DNA of 15,581 nucleotides from an uncultured Ruminococcus sp. (GCA_937942105.1 CALDFS010000113.1:1-15581); one strand, 5' to 3'. Shown: positions 1 through 7,293, counted from the first letter of the stretch. The notes: a model not told the origin generated them from the letters alone. Numbers and translations are program-made.

Positions 1-359
1 ATAAGGTGGTAATCCTTAACTTCTGGGCAACATGGTGCTCGCCCTGCGTGGGCGAAATGCCCGCCTTCCAGCGGCTCTATGAAGAATACGGCGATACTCT
101 TGCGGTCTTAGCGGTCAACTGCATGGAGGATAAGGAATCGGTGGATAAATTCGCCTCCGACAATGGCTACACCTTCCCGATAGCCTACGACGAGGAGGGC
201 GATATATGCTGCAAATACCCGTCCGACGGTATTCCGTATACAGTAATCATCGGCACCGACGGCAAGGTCGCAAAGCTTTATGTCGGAGCGGCTGACGACG
301 AAAGCCAGTATAAGGAATACAAGTCGGCAATAGACGCGGTCATGGGCGAGGACTCATGA
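1..359 (+). CDS. TlpA/ResA-like thioredoxin-fold protein, 5' partial
   Basis: Thiol-disulfide oxidoreductase of the TlpA/ResA/AhpC-TSA type, cut by the left edge of the window. The frame is open from the first base, and the lysine codon before the GTG at 6 fits the family pattern GKVVILNFWATWC, so the GTG is probably internal. The active-site motif WCSPC lies at about residues 10-14 counted from that GTG, followed by the usual GEMPAF. The cis-proline region reads GIPYT (about residues 76-80). A Cys-Cys pair at 68-69 is an extra oddity. The missing N-terminus probably carries a signal or lipobox sequence, so the protein should act outside the membrane (inference). Its stop overlaps the start of the next gene by ATGA. 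Together with the two following genes it probably passes electrons to or from extracytoplasmic thiols. The fold assignment is firm; the substrate is unknown. Confidence 0.9.
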   Translation, partial: KVVILNFWATWCSPCVGEMPAFQRLYEEYGDTLAVLAVNCMEDKESVDKFASDNGYTFPIAYDEEGDICCKYPSDGIPYTVIIGTDGKVAKLYVGAADDESQYKEYKSAIDAVMGEDS

Positions 360-505
360 AAAAGCCGGCACTTAGGCTGACTGTGCGCATAATCCTTCTT
401 ATAGCCGCCTGCGCGCTGATAGCGGCTGGGGCATCCCAGAACGGCTTTAAGGATGTTAAAAACAAGGCAGCTCACATCTGCTACGAATGTATAGGTATAG
501 GGTAA
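356..505 (+). CDS. CD1871A-family small CXXC membrane protein
   Basis: A 49-aa protein. It has a basic N-terminus (MKKPALRLTVR), one hydrophobic segment at about residues 11-28, and a C-terminal ICYECIGIG containing a CxxC pair at residues 42 and 45. This matches from memory the clostridial small-protein family named after C. difficile CD1871A, which ends in a similar CxECIGIG motif. The start ATG overlaps the thioredoxin stop (ATGA) and its TAA overlaps the next ATG (TAATG), so the three genes are probably translationally coupled. The family's function is not established as far as I know. The topology (one membrane anchor with a CxxC at the end) and neighbours suggest a thiol shuttle between the thioredoxin-like protein and the 4Fe-4S membrane protein; that is inference. 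Confidence 0.8.
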   Translation: MKKPALRLTVRIILLIAACALIAAGASQNGFKDVKNKAAHICYECIGIG

Positions 506-1347
506 TGAAGCACAGAAAATTGGTTCAGGTGATATGCGCAGTGCTCTATAACTGCAATATCACCGGCTTTGCAAAGGGAAGCATCTATAAGGGTAACACA
601 AAGGGAATCTGCGTTCCCGGGCTGAACTGCTATTCCTGCCCCGGGGCGGTTGGGGCTTGCCCGCTGGGAAGCCTGCAATCGGCGCTTGTCTCCTCAAAAT
701 ATAAGCTTCCTTATTACGTGTTGGGGATACTTATAATCTTCGGGCTGCTGCTGGGCAGGGTGATATGCGGATTCCTGTGCCCCTTCGGGCTTTTGCAGGA
801 GATTCTTTACAAGATACCCACCCCCAAGCTTAAAAAAAGCTCTGTCACCCGCAGGCTTTCTTACCTTAAATACATATTTTTGGCGGTGTTTGTTGTGATA
901 ATCCCGCTGACGCTTGCAATGCCCGGCTTCTGCAAATTCATCTGCCCGGCGGGAACGTTAGAGGGCGGAATACCGCTTGTTGCCATGAACGAGAGCCTTC
1001 GCGCAATGATTGGCTGGCTGTTTTCGTGGAAGACGATTGTTCTTGCGGCGGTGATAGTCGGCGTGGTGCTCGTCTATCGCGGCTTCTGTCGGTTCATCTG
1101 CCCCCTGGGCGCGATATACGGCTTTTTCAACAGGGTATCGCTGTTCGGAATTAAGCTGGATGAGCATAAGTGCATAGGCTGCGGAAAATGCGTTCACGAG
1201 TGCAGAATGGACGTTAAGCAGGTCGGCGATCACGAGTGCATCAACTGCGGGGACTGCATGGAAAAGTGCCCTGCTAAGGCGATTGGATTCGGGCTGAAGT
1301 CGAATATATACGATAATATAAGGCTTGATAAGGCGGATAAGGAATAA
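505..1347 (+). CDS. Polytopic 4Fe-4S membrane protein (NapH/CcoG-like)
   Basis: A 280-aa integral membrane iron-sulfur protein. I chose the ATG at 505 because it overlaps the preceding stop as TAATG; an in-frame ATG at 487 lies inside the upstream gene and lacks a clear ribosome binding site. Cysteine motifs are, in order: NCYSCPGAVGACPLG (about 41-55), CGFLCPFGLLQE (88-99), CKFICPAGTLEG (143-154) and CRFICPLGAIYG (195-206). Two C-terminal ferredoxin clusters follow: CIGCGKCVHEC (223-233), whose last Cys is followed by Arg rather than Pro, and CINCGDCMEKCP (245-256). Hydrophobic segments lie at about 70-87, 120-140 and 175-192. This pattern is typical of NapH/YccM-like electron-transfer proteins. 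With the thioredoxin and CxxC neighbours it probably moves electrons from the cytoplasm to an extracytoplasmic thiol system (inference). No catalytic partner is visible. Confidence 0.88.
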   Translation: MKHRKLVQVICAVLYNCNITGFAKGSIYKGNTKGICVPGLNCYSCPGAVGACPLGSLQSALVSSKYKLPYYVLGILIIFGLLLGRVICGFLCPFGLLQEILYKIPTPKLKKSSVTRRLSYLKYIFLAVFVVIIPLTLAMPGFCKFICPAGTLEGGIPLVAMNESLRAMIGWLFSWKTIVLAAVIVGVVLVYRGFCRFICPLGAIYGFFNRVSLFGIKLDEHKCIGCGKCVHECRMDVKQVGDHECINCGDCMEKCPAKAIGFGLKSNIYDNIRLDKADKE

Positions 1348-1388
1348 AAATAGGTGTGGCGTTATAGAATCGTCACACCTTATTTTTG
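1346..1388. terminator. Bidirectional intrinsic terminator
   Basis: AGGTGTG at 1352-1358 pairs with CACACCT at 1374-1380, with a short loop. An A-run lies to the left (aataaaaata) and a T-run to the right (tattttt), so the hairpin works in both directions. It separates two convergent operons, the redox operon ending at 1347 and the minus-strand operon ending at 1398. Confidence 0.85.
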
Positions 1389-1397
1389 CTTTTAAGA

Positions 1398-1742
1398 CTA
1401 TCTCAGCAGTTCGCCATGGAAATACTGCTCCTGAAAGGCAATCGCCCTAAGGATTTCTTCATCGGAGTAATCCTTTCCGTCCGCCGAGACAATCCATTTG
1501 TCTTCAACGTCATCAAACCTGCGGTACACGGCGATAACCCGCCCCTCAAATTCTGTTACCGGGATATCTGTTCCTAACAGATAGATGTCCTGCTCGGCGT
1601 TGTCCTCGGCAAATACGCCTTCAACGTAGCCGTAATTGATGGGATAAATCATCTCGGGATGTCTCGGATGGCTGCTCCCGATCGGTCTGTCTATTCTGCC
1701 CTTGACGTGGCAGCCGATGATTTTTGGGTAATCGCTGCGCAT
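1398..1742 (-). CDS. Short inorganic pyrophosphatase-like protein
   Basis: A 114-aa protein resembling a clostridial group of short proteins annotated as inorganic pyrophosphatase. Visible family elements are GRIDRPIGSSHPRHP (about 15-29), YPINYGYVEG (33-42) and the acidic EDNAEQDIYLLG (46-57), which recalls the DxDPxD metal-binding region of family I pyrophosphatases. The C-terminal FQEQYF is also typical of the group. It is well short of the usual 170-180 residues of family I, so activity on pyrophosphate is uncertain and it may hydrolyse something else. The start is set by a strong AAAGGAGG at 1749-1756. It is the last gene of a minus-strand operon, 31 bases after the lysozyme stop, and is closed by the shared terminator. 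Confidence 0.72.
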   Translation of the reverse strand: MRSDYPKIIGCHVKGRIDRPIGSSHPRHPEMIYPINYGYVEGVFAEDNAEQDIYLLGTDIPVTEFEGRVIAVYRRFDDVEDKWIVSADGKDYSDEEILRAIAFQEQYFHGELLR

Positions 1743-1773
1743 GATGTTCCTCCTTTAAAACATAGACCGCCGA

Positions 1774-2514
1774 CTATCCGGCGTACCTCTCAAACTCCTC
1801 CCGCGCGCCGTTAAAGACGTTCAAATCTATAAACCTTTCCTCGCCGGAGTACCCTTTAAGCTGCCCTCTGTCCGAGTACTGCCAGAACCTCCACTCCCGC
1901 GAATCACTTAGCTTTGGAGATGTGAGAACGTTCCTTATCCAAATATCGTACTCCTCATATCCGCCCGCAAGATACTTTTTATATGCCTGCTCGGTGGTGT
2001 ATATTATCGGCTTTTTGCCGTAATGCTCTTCCAAAGCGCCAAGAAGCGCATCAAGCTCCGGCTTGACGATATCCTTTTGCGGAAGCTTACTCTTGTATTC
2101 GCCGTATGGCTCTAAATCAACCGTCGGCGGGAGCATATTATCCTCGCCCCCGACGGCTTTTATGAAGTTTTCCGCCTGAGTATCACCCGCACTGTCGAAG
2201 CTGAAAAAGTGGTAAGCTCCGATTTCAAGACCGGTCTTTGCGGCTTCACGCGCGTTGTATTCATAGCGCGGGTCAACGTATGAAGACCCCTCAGTCGCCT
2301 TTATAAAGGCAAAATCTATGCCCTCGCCGGAAAGAATATCCCAGTCGATGTCGCCCTGATAGTGTGAGACGTCCACGCCCATAACCTCGTATTTTTCGGC
2401 TTTTGCAGCGTTGGGTAGGTATATTCCGTTCAGGAAAAGCACCACCGCCGCCAGAGCCGCCAATCCCAAAAGACAGACGGCCGAGGCGGCGATTGTCAGT
2501 TTTTTACTTTTCAC
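1774..2514 (-). CDS. Membrane-anchored GH25 lysozyme (muramidase)
   Basis: A 246-aa glycoside hydrolase family 25 enzyme, which cleaves the MurNAc-GlcNAc bond of peptidoglycan. An N-terminal hydrophobic segment (about 7-30) without an obvious cleavage site suggests a membrane anchor with the catalytic domain outside. Family motifs are GVDVSHYQGDIDW (46-58), FIKATEGSSYVDPRY (70-84), GAYHFF (99-104), the catalytic-type VDLEPYG (132-138; D133 and E135), IIYTT (170-174) and FWQYSDRG (210-217). There is only the catalytic domain and no wall-binding repeats. The start is GTG at 2514, four bases after the MscS stop, with no strong ribosome binding site of its own; translation probably depends on coupling to the upstream gene. 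No later Met would keep the anchor. Pairing with an MscS channel suggests an envelope-stress or turgor setting (inference). Confidence 0.9.
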   Translation of the reverse strand: MKSKKLTIAASAVCLLGLAALAAVVLFLNGIYLPNAAKAEKYEVMGVDVSHYQGDIDWDILSGEGIDFAFIKATEGSSYVDPRYEYNAREAAKTGLEIGAYHFFSFDSAGDTQAENFIKAVGGEDNMLPPTVDLEPYGEYKSKLPQKDIVKPELDALLGALEEHYGKKPIIYTTEQAYKKYLAGGYEEYDIWIRNVLTSPKLSDSREWRFWQYSDRGQLKGYSGEERFIDLNVFNGAREEFERYAG

Positions 2515-2518
2515 TTGC

Positions 2519-3322
2519 TTACTTGCTTTCGGTCAGAACTCTTACAGCGGGAGCCTGAACGCCGTTAGCAGCCATAGCTTCGGTAATGCTCTGGGTAAGG
2601 TCGAAGTAAACATCCCAGTAGTCCGCGCTCTTTACCCATGCACGAACTGTGAAGTCCATAGATTCGTTGGTGGCGCCGCAAAGCCTTGCAAAGGGAGCGG
2701 GGTCGGCAAGAACCTTGGCGTTCGCGGTTATAGCTTTCATCATGATTTCCTGAATCTTAGCAGGAGCCTCGCTCTTAGCGCAGGAGAAGCTGAGGTCAAC
2801 TCGTCTTAGCTCCTCGCTCGAGTAGTTGGTAACGTTTGAATTCATAAGGTTGCCGTTGGGAACGATTATCTTCTGATTGTCCCAGGTTAAGAAGGTGGTG
2901 TAGAACAGAGTAACCTCGTCAACAATGCCGGAAGCGCCCGCAGCGTCAACATAATCGCCCTTCTTGAAAGGCTTGAAGGCTATAATCATAATGCCGCCGG
3001 CAAGATTGCCCAATGCGCCCTGCAAGGCAAGACCGACCGCAACGCCGGCAGACGCCAGAACCGTGATGACCGATGCCATCGGAACGCCGAGTATTCCTAT
3101 TATTGAGATAACGAGCAGAACATAAAGCCCGATTTTAATAAAGCTGAGCGCAAAGCTTTTTACAGCGCCCTCAACCTTTGCGGTGAGCTTGTTGTTCTTG
3201 TTCAAAGCCTTAATAAGGCTCTTTATAAGCAGGCTTCCTACTATGTAAACTACTATTGCCAGAATGATTTTCGAGCCGACCGTGGTTGCCAGCTGCAAAA
3301 GATGGTTTAAAAATTCTTCCAT
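2519..3322 (-). CDS. mscS: Small-conductance mechanosensitive channel, MscS family
   Basis: A 267-aa channel close in length to E. coli MscS (286 aa). It opens under membrane tension to release solutes during hypo-osmotic shock. Three hydrophobic segments are visible at about 18-38, 58-80 and 84-115. The third holds the pore-helix signature with small residues (SAGVAVGLALQGALGNLAGG) followed by the beta-domain start FKPFKKGDYVD. VPNGNLMNSNVTNYS (154-168) is the conserved loop of the cytosolic domain. The start ATG is preceded by GAAAGGAAG at good spacing. It is the first gene of a minus-strand operon with the GH25 lysozyme and the pyrophosphatase-like gene, driven by the promoter at 3398-3426. 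Family assignment is firm; it appears complete. Confidence 0.93.
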   Translation of the reverse strand: MEEFLNHLLQLATTVGSKIILAIVVYIVGSLLIKSLIKALNKNNKLTAKVEGAVKSFALSFIKIGLYVLLVISIIGILGVPMASVITVLASAGVAVGLALQGALGNLAGGIMIIAFKPFKKGDYVDAAGASGIVDEVTLFYTTFLTWDNQKIIVPNGNLMNSNVTNYSSEELRRVDLSFSCAKSEAPAKIQEIMMKAITANAKVLADPAPFARLCGATNESMDFTVRAWVKSADYWDVYFDLTQSITEAMAANGVQAPAVRVLTESK

Positions 3323-3363
3323 TTTAATAACTTCCTTTCTAAGTGAGTAAATAATGTTCTATC

Positions 3364-3388
3364 AGCTCATCATGCGGTAAGATGAGCT
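3364..3388 (-). promoter_or_regulatory. Hairpin at the 5' end of the mscS transcript
   Basis: AGCTCATC (3364-3371) and GATGAGCT (3381-3388) form an 8-bp perfect stem with a 9-base loop. On the minus strand it begins a few bases downstream of the start point predicted from the -10 box at 3398-3403. There is no T-run after it, so it is not a terminator; a 5'-terminal stabilising stem or an operator are the likely readings. Confidence 0.45.
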
Positions 3389-3397
3389 ATTACTATC

Positions 3398-3426
3398 ATA
3401 ATAAAATGTTTGCCTGCCTTTGTCAA
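3398..3426 (-). promoter_or_regulatory. Promoter of the mscS-lysozyme-pyrophosphatase operon
   Basis: On the minus strand, TTGACA (3426-3421) is followed after exactly 17 bases by TATTAT (3403-3398). This is a near-consensus housekeeping promoter. The predicted leader before the mscS ATG is about 70 bases. Confidence 0.75.
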
Positions 3427-3530
3427 GACCCTGAGCCGCAATTTATATGAAACGTCCTCGGAAAACGGATTTTTGGAATATTTTTGTTCACGCAAGATGG
3501 GCAGATGTCTTTAGCGTTTAAAAAAATGGC

Positions 3531-3559
3531 TTGTTAGCGGGGCACAATGATGGTATCAT
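3531..3559 (+). promoter_or_regulatory. Distal promoter candidate for the first lipoprotein gene
   Basis: TTGTTA (3531-3536), 17 bases, then TATCAT (3554-3559) with a TG one base before it (extended -10). If used, the leader is about 180 bases and contains the long hairpin at 3613-3659. The remaining 3427-3530 spacer shows nothing I can name. Confidence 0.45.
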
Positions 3560-3612
3560 GAAAAGAGAATGTATTAGATATATAATACTAATCTTCGTCT
3601 GGAATGATTCCA

Positions 3613-3659
3613 AAAGGCAGGTGCAAACCGATAGTCGATGGGATTTTGCACATGCCTTT
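3613..3659 (+). repeat. Long imperfect inverted repeat upstream of the first lipoprotein gene
   Basis: AAAGGCAGGTGCAAA (3613-3627) pairs with TTTGCACATGCCTTT (3645-3659), 14 of 15 positions, around a 17-base loop. No T-run follows in the plus direction, so it is not a standard terminator. It lies between two candidate promoters, so it could be a leader RNA structure or a protein-binding palindrome. I do not recognise it as a known riboswitch. Confidence 0.6.
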
Positions 3660-3675
3660 ATGACCGTGCATGGTC

Positions 3676-3705
3676 TGTACATTTCTATACGAATATAAGT
3701 ATAAT
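3676..3705 (+). promoter_or_regulatory. Proximal promoter candidate for the first lipoprotein gene
   Basis: TGTACA (3676-3681), 18 bases, then a perfect TATAAT (3700-3705), 38 bases before the ATG at 3744. The -35 match is poor but the -10 is perfect. A leader of about 30 bases with AGGAGG at 3731-3736 would result. Confidence 0.45.
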
Positions 3706-3743
3706 AACACATTCCGAAATAATTTTAACAGGAGGTTATTTAT

Positions 3744-5195
3744 ATGAAAAGAGTATTGGCGCTTGTTTTGGCACTTGTTCTGATATTTGCTTTAGTGGGC
3801 TGCGGTAAAAAGACCCGTCAGATAGTCCGCGTAACCCTTTCAACAGAGGATGCCGAAGCAATTTTGGCTGCTGCCGGAATCACACTTCCGCCGGTCGAGA
3901 CTGCTGCCGGCGCAAACTCAACAGTAAAATATTTAAGCTGGTACGATGGCTTCCATAACTATGACGAAGCCGAAATAGTAAACACAGGCTACTTCACCTT
4001 CACCGAAAAATACGGCGGAGAGGTCGAATGGATAGAGACTGAATGGAGCACAAGGTTCGATGATCTGGCAAACCTCGTTTTAGCCGGTGATGCTCCTGAC
4101 TTTTACCCTGCAGGAACCAGCTCCACCGCTACATATCCCATGAAATGTATAAAGGGCATGTTCCAGGCTATCGATGATTATATCAGCTACGATGACCCGC
4201 TGTGGAACGGCGTTAAGGAGATTGCGGATAACTTCTCGTTCTCCGGCAAGCACTTTACAATAGTAACCAACACCACCTTCCGCGATGTTGTGCCTTACAA
4301 CCGCAGAGTTATAGAAGAATGGGGCTTCGACGACCCCGCCGAGCTTTACGCCAACGACGAGTGGACATGGGACGTCTTCTACAATATGTGCCTTGAGTTC
4401 TCGGACGGTGACGACAACAGGTATGCTTTGGACGGCTATGCTTATGCCGGTGCTTTGGTTGAATCCACCGGTCAGCAGCTGCTTCAGATAGACGAGAACG
4501 GAACCTTCTATTCAAACATCGACTCCCCCGAAATCGAAAGAGCCGAGAACCTTATCTACGACCTTGCAAAGAACGACTGCAAATACCACGAGGGCAACTC
4601 GATGTGGGCGCTTCGCAACAATGCAACCTTTGGCTCCGGCGTTAAGGAGGGCGACTGCCTGTTCTATGTTATAGGCATAAGCTTCTTCACCGACACTGTT
4701 GAAGAGGTAAGCGCTCTTTGGGGCGATGTTGAAGCCGGCGAGCTTATGTTTGCCCCCATGCCCAGAGATCCTCAGGGCGACGGCATCTACTATGAGTGCT
4801 CCACCATCTCAGCATACGGAATAGTTGCGGGAGCCGCCAACCCCGAGGCCGTTGCGCTTCTTACATCCTGCAACCGCTTCAAGATTGTAGACCCGACCGT
4901 TGTACGTATCGACCGCAAGCAGCTCGAAGAGGTATACAAGTGGAATCAGGAAATGCTGGAGATGTGGGACACCTGCCGTGAGCTTGCCTTGGCTCATCAG
5001 AGAATCGACCTTACCGGCAACCTTCCCGATAACCTGCAAAGATCTCTGAGCAGCCTTTCGGACGGAATTATAAGAAATGTCAATCCGTCATCCTGGGCAC
5101 AGCTTAAGGAGCAGAACCGCGAATCGGTTGAGTATTACATTGATGAGCTTAACGCTTTGATTGCAGAATATAATACCGGCGGACCGGTAGAATAA
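3744..5195 (+). CDS. Solute-binding lipoprotein, paralogue 1 (SBP family 1)
   Basis: A 483-aa extracellular solute-binding lipoprotein of the sugar-type ABC transporter binding proteins. The N-terminus has a basic start, a hydrophobic core and lipobox LVGC with the lipid-modified Cys at residue 20. A conserved stretch TLSTEDAEAILAAAGI (31-46) follows and is shared by all three paralogues. Typical family elements are FDDLANLVLAGDAPDFYP (105-122) and the hinge region VPYNRRVIEEWGFDDP (183-198) with NDEWTWDVF (204-212). It ends EYNTGGPVE. The start has AGGAGG at 3731-3736. It is followed by a terminator and stands alone, with no permease or ATPase nearby. The substrate cannot be read from the sequence; it may dock with a transporter encoded elsewhere or act as a surface binding or sensing protein. 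Confidence 0.85.
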   Translation: MKRVLALVLALVLIFALVGCGKKTRQIVRVTLSTEDAEAILAAAGITLPPVETAAGANSTVKYLSWYDGFHNYDEAEIVNTGYFTFTEKYGGEVEWIETEWSTRFDDLANLVLAGDAPDFYPAGTSSTATYPMKCIKGMFQAIDDYISYDDPLWNGVKEIADNFSFSGKHFTIVTNTTFRDVVPYNRRVIEEWGFDDPAELYANDEWTWDVFYNMCLEFSDGDDNRYALDGYAYAGALVESTGQQLLQIDENGTFYSNIDSPEIERAENLIYDLAKNDCKYHEGNSMWALRNNATFGSGVKEGDCLFYVIGISFFTDTVEEVSALWGDVEAGELMFAPMPRDPQGDGIYYECSTISAYGIVAGAANPEAVALLTSCNRFKIVDPTVVRIDRKQLEEVYKWNQEMLEMWDTCRELALAHQRIDLTGNLPDNLQRSLSSLSDGIIRNVNPSSWAQLKEQNRESVEYYIDELNALIAEYNTGGPVE

Positions 5196-5214
5196 AATAC
5201 AGATGATTGATCTG

Positions 5215-5250
5215 ATCACTGTCGCCTTTTGCGGGCGGCAGTGATTTCAT
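5215..5250 (+). terminator. Intrinsic terminator of lipoprotein gene 1
   Basis: ATCACTGTCGCC (5215-5226) pairs with GGCGGCAGTGAT (5234-5245), 12 pairs including one G-T, with a 7-base loop, followed by TTTCATATTCT. The T-tract is imperfect but the stem is strong and sits 20 bases after the stop. Confidence 0.75.
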
Positions 5251-5569
5251 ATTCTACGTTAAAAAGTGTTCTATGCAGCAGGCAATTTTCAGGCGGATAT
5301 CAGCATAAGCCTTCGGCTGACTGATATGGCTTAATGGCATATCATATATATGCATATGACTATATGCAATAAAATCCGCAATTTATATTCATATATTTTG
5401 ATAAGCGGCATATTTCGAGCAGAAAATATTAATATATTCATATTATCGAGCAGAAATTGATAATTATTATGTTAAAATAATACATGATTTCATTTATTTA
5501 TATCGGTACTATCACTAAAAAGATGACAACAATTTGTGCATATTCCACAGCGTACCCAATTGATAATTG
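5251..5569. other. Gene-free AT-rich spacer with short direct repeats
   Basis: I see no gene here. It contains a stem ATATCAG (5297-5303)/CTGATAT (5321-5327) closing a smaller AGCC-ttc-GGCT hairpin, without a T-run. TATATGCA occurs at 5347-5354 and 5361-5368. TCGAGCAGAAA occurs at 5415-5425 and 5446-5456, with starts exactly 31 bases apart, about three helical turns. Position upstream of the second lipoprotein promoter makes an operator region possible. Confidence 0.4.
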
Positions 5570-5599
5570 TTGAAAAAGCGTATTGAATAATACTATAAA
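5570..5599 (+). promoter_or_regulatory. Promoter candidate of lipoprotein gene 2
   Basis: TTGAAA (5570-5575), 18 bases, then TATAAA (5594-5599), 89 bases before the ATG at 5689. The ribosome binding site AGAGGAGA lies at 5673-5680. Confidence 0.5.
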
Positions 5600-5688
5600 T
5601 TAAGCTAAAATAATTATATACGACAACAGCGAAAATCAATTGTCTGATAGGGAAGATACCAATATTTTTTTGAGAGGAGATATGCATA

Positions 5689-7133
5689 ATGAAAAGAGCT
5701 TTTGCTGTATTGCTGGCGGTGCTTATGATCATTGCGCTTGTCGGCTGCGGAAAGGAAAAGCGCGAGGTTATAAAGCTCACACTTTCTACCGAGGATGCCG
5801 AAGCTATACTTGCCGCCGCCGGAATCATGCTGCCCGAGGCGGAGAGCGTTTCCTGCGCGGGAAGCGTTGTAAAATGGTACGCATGGTATGACAGCCTTCA
5901 GAACTATTCCGAGGATGAAATAGTCAACACCGGCTACTTCACCTTCAACGAAAAGTACGGCTGCACCCTTGAATGGGTAGAATGTACATGGGGCGCAAGG
6001 TTTGACGATCTGGCGAACCTTGTTCTGGGAGGAACCCCGCCGGATTGTTACCCGGGTGATATTGAAACCTTCCCGGCATACGCAATAAAGGGCGTTTTCC
6101 AGCCGGTAAACGATTATATCGACTACTCTAACCCACTTTGGGAGGGCACGGCGGATTTCGCTCAGGAGCATTTTTCTTTAGGCAATAAAACCTATATGAT
6201 TATTACCGATATAGGAATAGAGCATGTTTGCGCCTATAATCGCAGAGTATTTGAAGAATGGGGCTTTGACGACCCGGCGGAGCTTTTTGCCAACGACGAG
6301 TGGACGTGGGACGTCTTCCTTGAAATGTGCATGGACTTCTCTGACCCCGACGAGGAACAGTACGGCGTTGACGGCTGGGGATATGACAACGCTTTGATGG
6401 AATCAAGCGGTATAGACATAGTTACATATGACACCGAAAAGGATTGCTTCGTTCAGAATATCGACGACCCAAGGCTTGAAAGAAGTGCAACCTTATTTAT
6501 GAAATGAAGAAGAACAACTGCATTTATCCCCTTTGGCTCAACGGCTGGCAGCTTCGCGGCGGTCAGGAAATTGAGGGTATAGGCTTAAAGGAAGGTAAAA
6601 CTTTGTTCTGGATCAGAGGTACATGGGCATTCACCGGTCCTGTAGCCGAAATCAACCAGGTATGGGGCGATATCGAAGCCGGCGAGCTTATGTTTGTTCC
6701 GGTTCCCAGAGATCCGAACGGCGACGGCAACTATTACTGCACCACTAAGACAAGCGGCTATGTTATGATTGCCGACTGCGCTAACCCCGAGGGTGTTGCT
6801 TTGCTTGCATCCTGTGACAGATTCAAGGTTCTGGACCCCACCGTTGTAAGCGTTGACAAGAAGCAGCTGATTGAGAAGTACAAGTGGAATCAGGAAATGC
6901 TGGATATGTATGATACCTGCCACGAGATGGCTAACGGTCCTTACAGCATAGCGGTTTATGACGCAGGTCTGGGCGATAAGCTTGACAGCGTTGTAAATAA
7001 CTGCAAGGAGCTTGGCAGACTTTCCGAGGCTAAATCATGGGCGCAGGTAAAGGAGAGCTATTCAGAGCAGCTTAAGTACTATGTTGATGACATCAATAAG
7101 CAGGTTGAGGAATATAGCGCTAAGATGCAGTAA
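5689..7133 (+). pseudogene. Solute-binding lipoprotein, paralogue 2, frameshifted
   Basis: Second copy of the lipoprotein family, split into 5689-6507 and 6504-7133. The N-terminus has lipobox LVGC (Cys 20) and LTLSTEDAEAILAAAGIMLP; FDDLANLVLGG and VCAYNRRVFEEWGFDDP are present. At about 6489-6491 the frame shifts. Adding one base, most simply an A in the gcaacc run, would restore ERSANLIYEMKKNNC, which lines up with ERAENLIYDLAKNDC of paralogue 1. The restored protein would be 481 aa, matching 483 and 488 in its sisters. The first part ends in TGA within ATGAAATGA, and an ATG (6504) overlaps that stop, so the second part might be made by reinitiation, but it would lack a signal peptide. It may be a true inactivation or a sequencing error. 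Both halves keep protein-like conservation, so any break is recent. Confidence 0.8.
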
Positions 7134-7157
7134 ACAGGAATTATAATGTGTGAAACG

Positions 7158-7195
7158 AAAGCCGGACGGGGCGATTTACCCGTCCGGCTTTATTA
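7158..7195 (+). terminator. Strong intrinsic terminator of lipoprotein gene 2
   Basis: AAAGCCGGACGGG (7158-7170) and CCCGTCCGGCTTT (7179-7191) form a 13-bp perfect GC-rich stem with an 8-base loop, followed by attatt. The leading AAA also makes it potentially active in the opposite direction. Confidence 0.9.
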
Positions 7196-7293
7196 TTACA
7201 TCTTATTATATGAACAAAAATATTCGTGTATATATTTTCCTGTTTCATATATTTTAAACAAAATGCAGTCTCGGTTATTATAGAAAATGTCAA

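Noticed and set aside
487..504. Upstream ATG of the 4Fe-4S protein gene
   Set aside because: It lies inside the CXXC gene without a ribosome binding site, while 505 gives the TAATG overlap.
2411..2809. 132-aa plus-strand frame
   Set aside because: It is antisense to the lysozyme and MscS genes, which both have clear family motifs; the frame has no recognisable protein character.
3364..3388. Intrinsic terminator between mscS and the lipoprotein gene
   Set aside because: The stem has no T-run on either side within a useful distance.
3613..3659. Known riboswitch class
   Set aside because: I could not match loop or junction sequences to a riboswitch family that I remember; only a long single stem is evident.
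3518..3712. 64-aa minus-strand frame in the spacer before lipoprotein gene 1
   Set aside because: No ribosome binding site, irregular composition, and it is crossed by plus-strand promoter elements and the hairpin.
5490..6171. Minus-strand frames of 112 and 185 aa around the start of lipoprotein gene 2
   Set aside because: Antisense to a clear lipoprotein gene and to its promoter; cysteine and proline-rich shadow-like composition.
6485..6507. Programmed ribosomal frameshift in lipoprotein 2
   Set aside because: No slippery heptamer or downstream structure that I can see; the intact sister genes need no shift.
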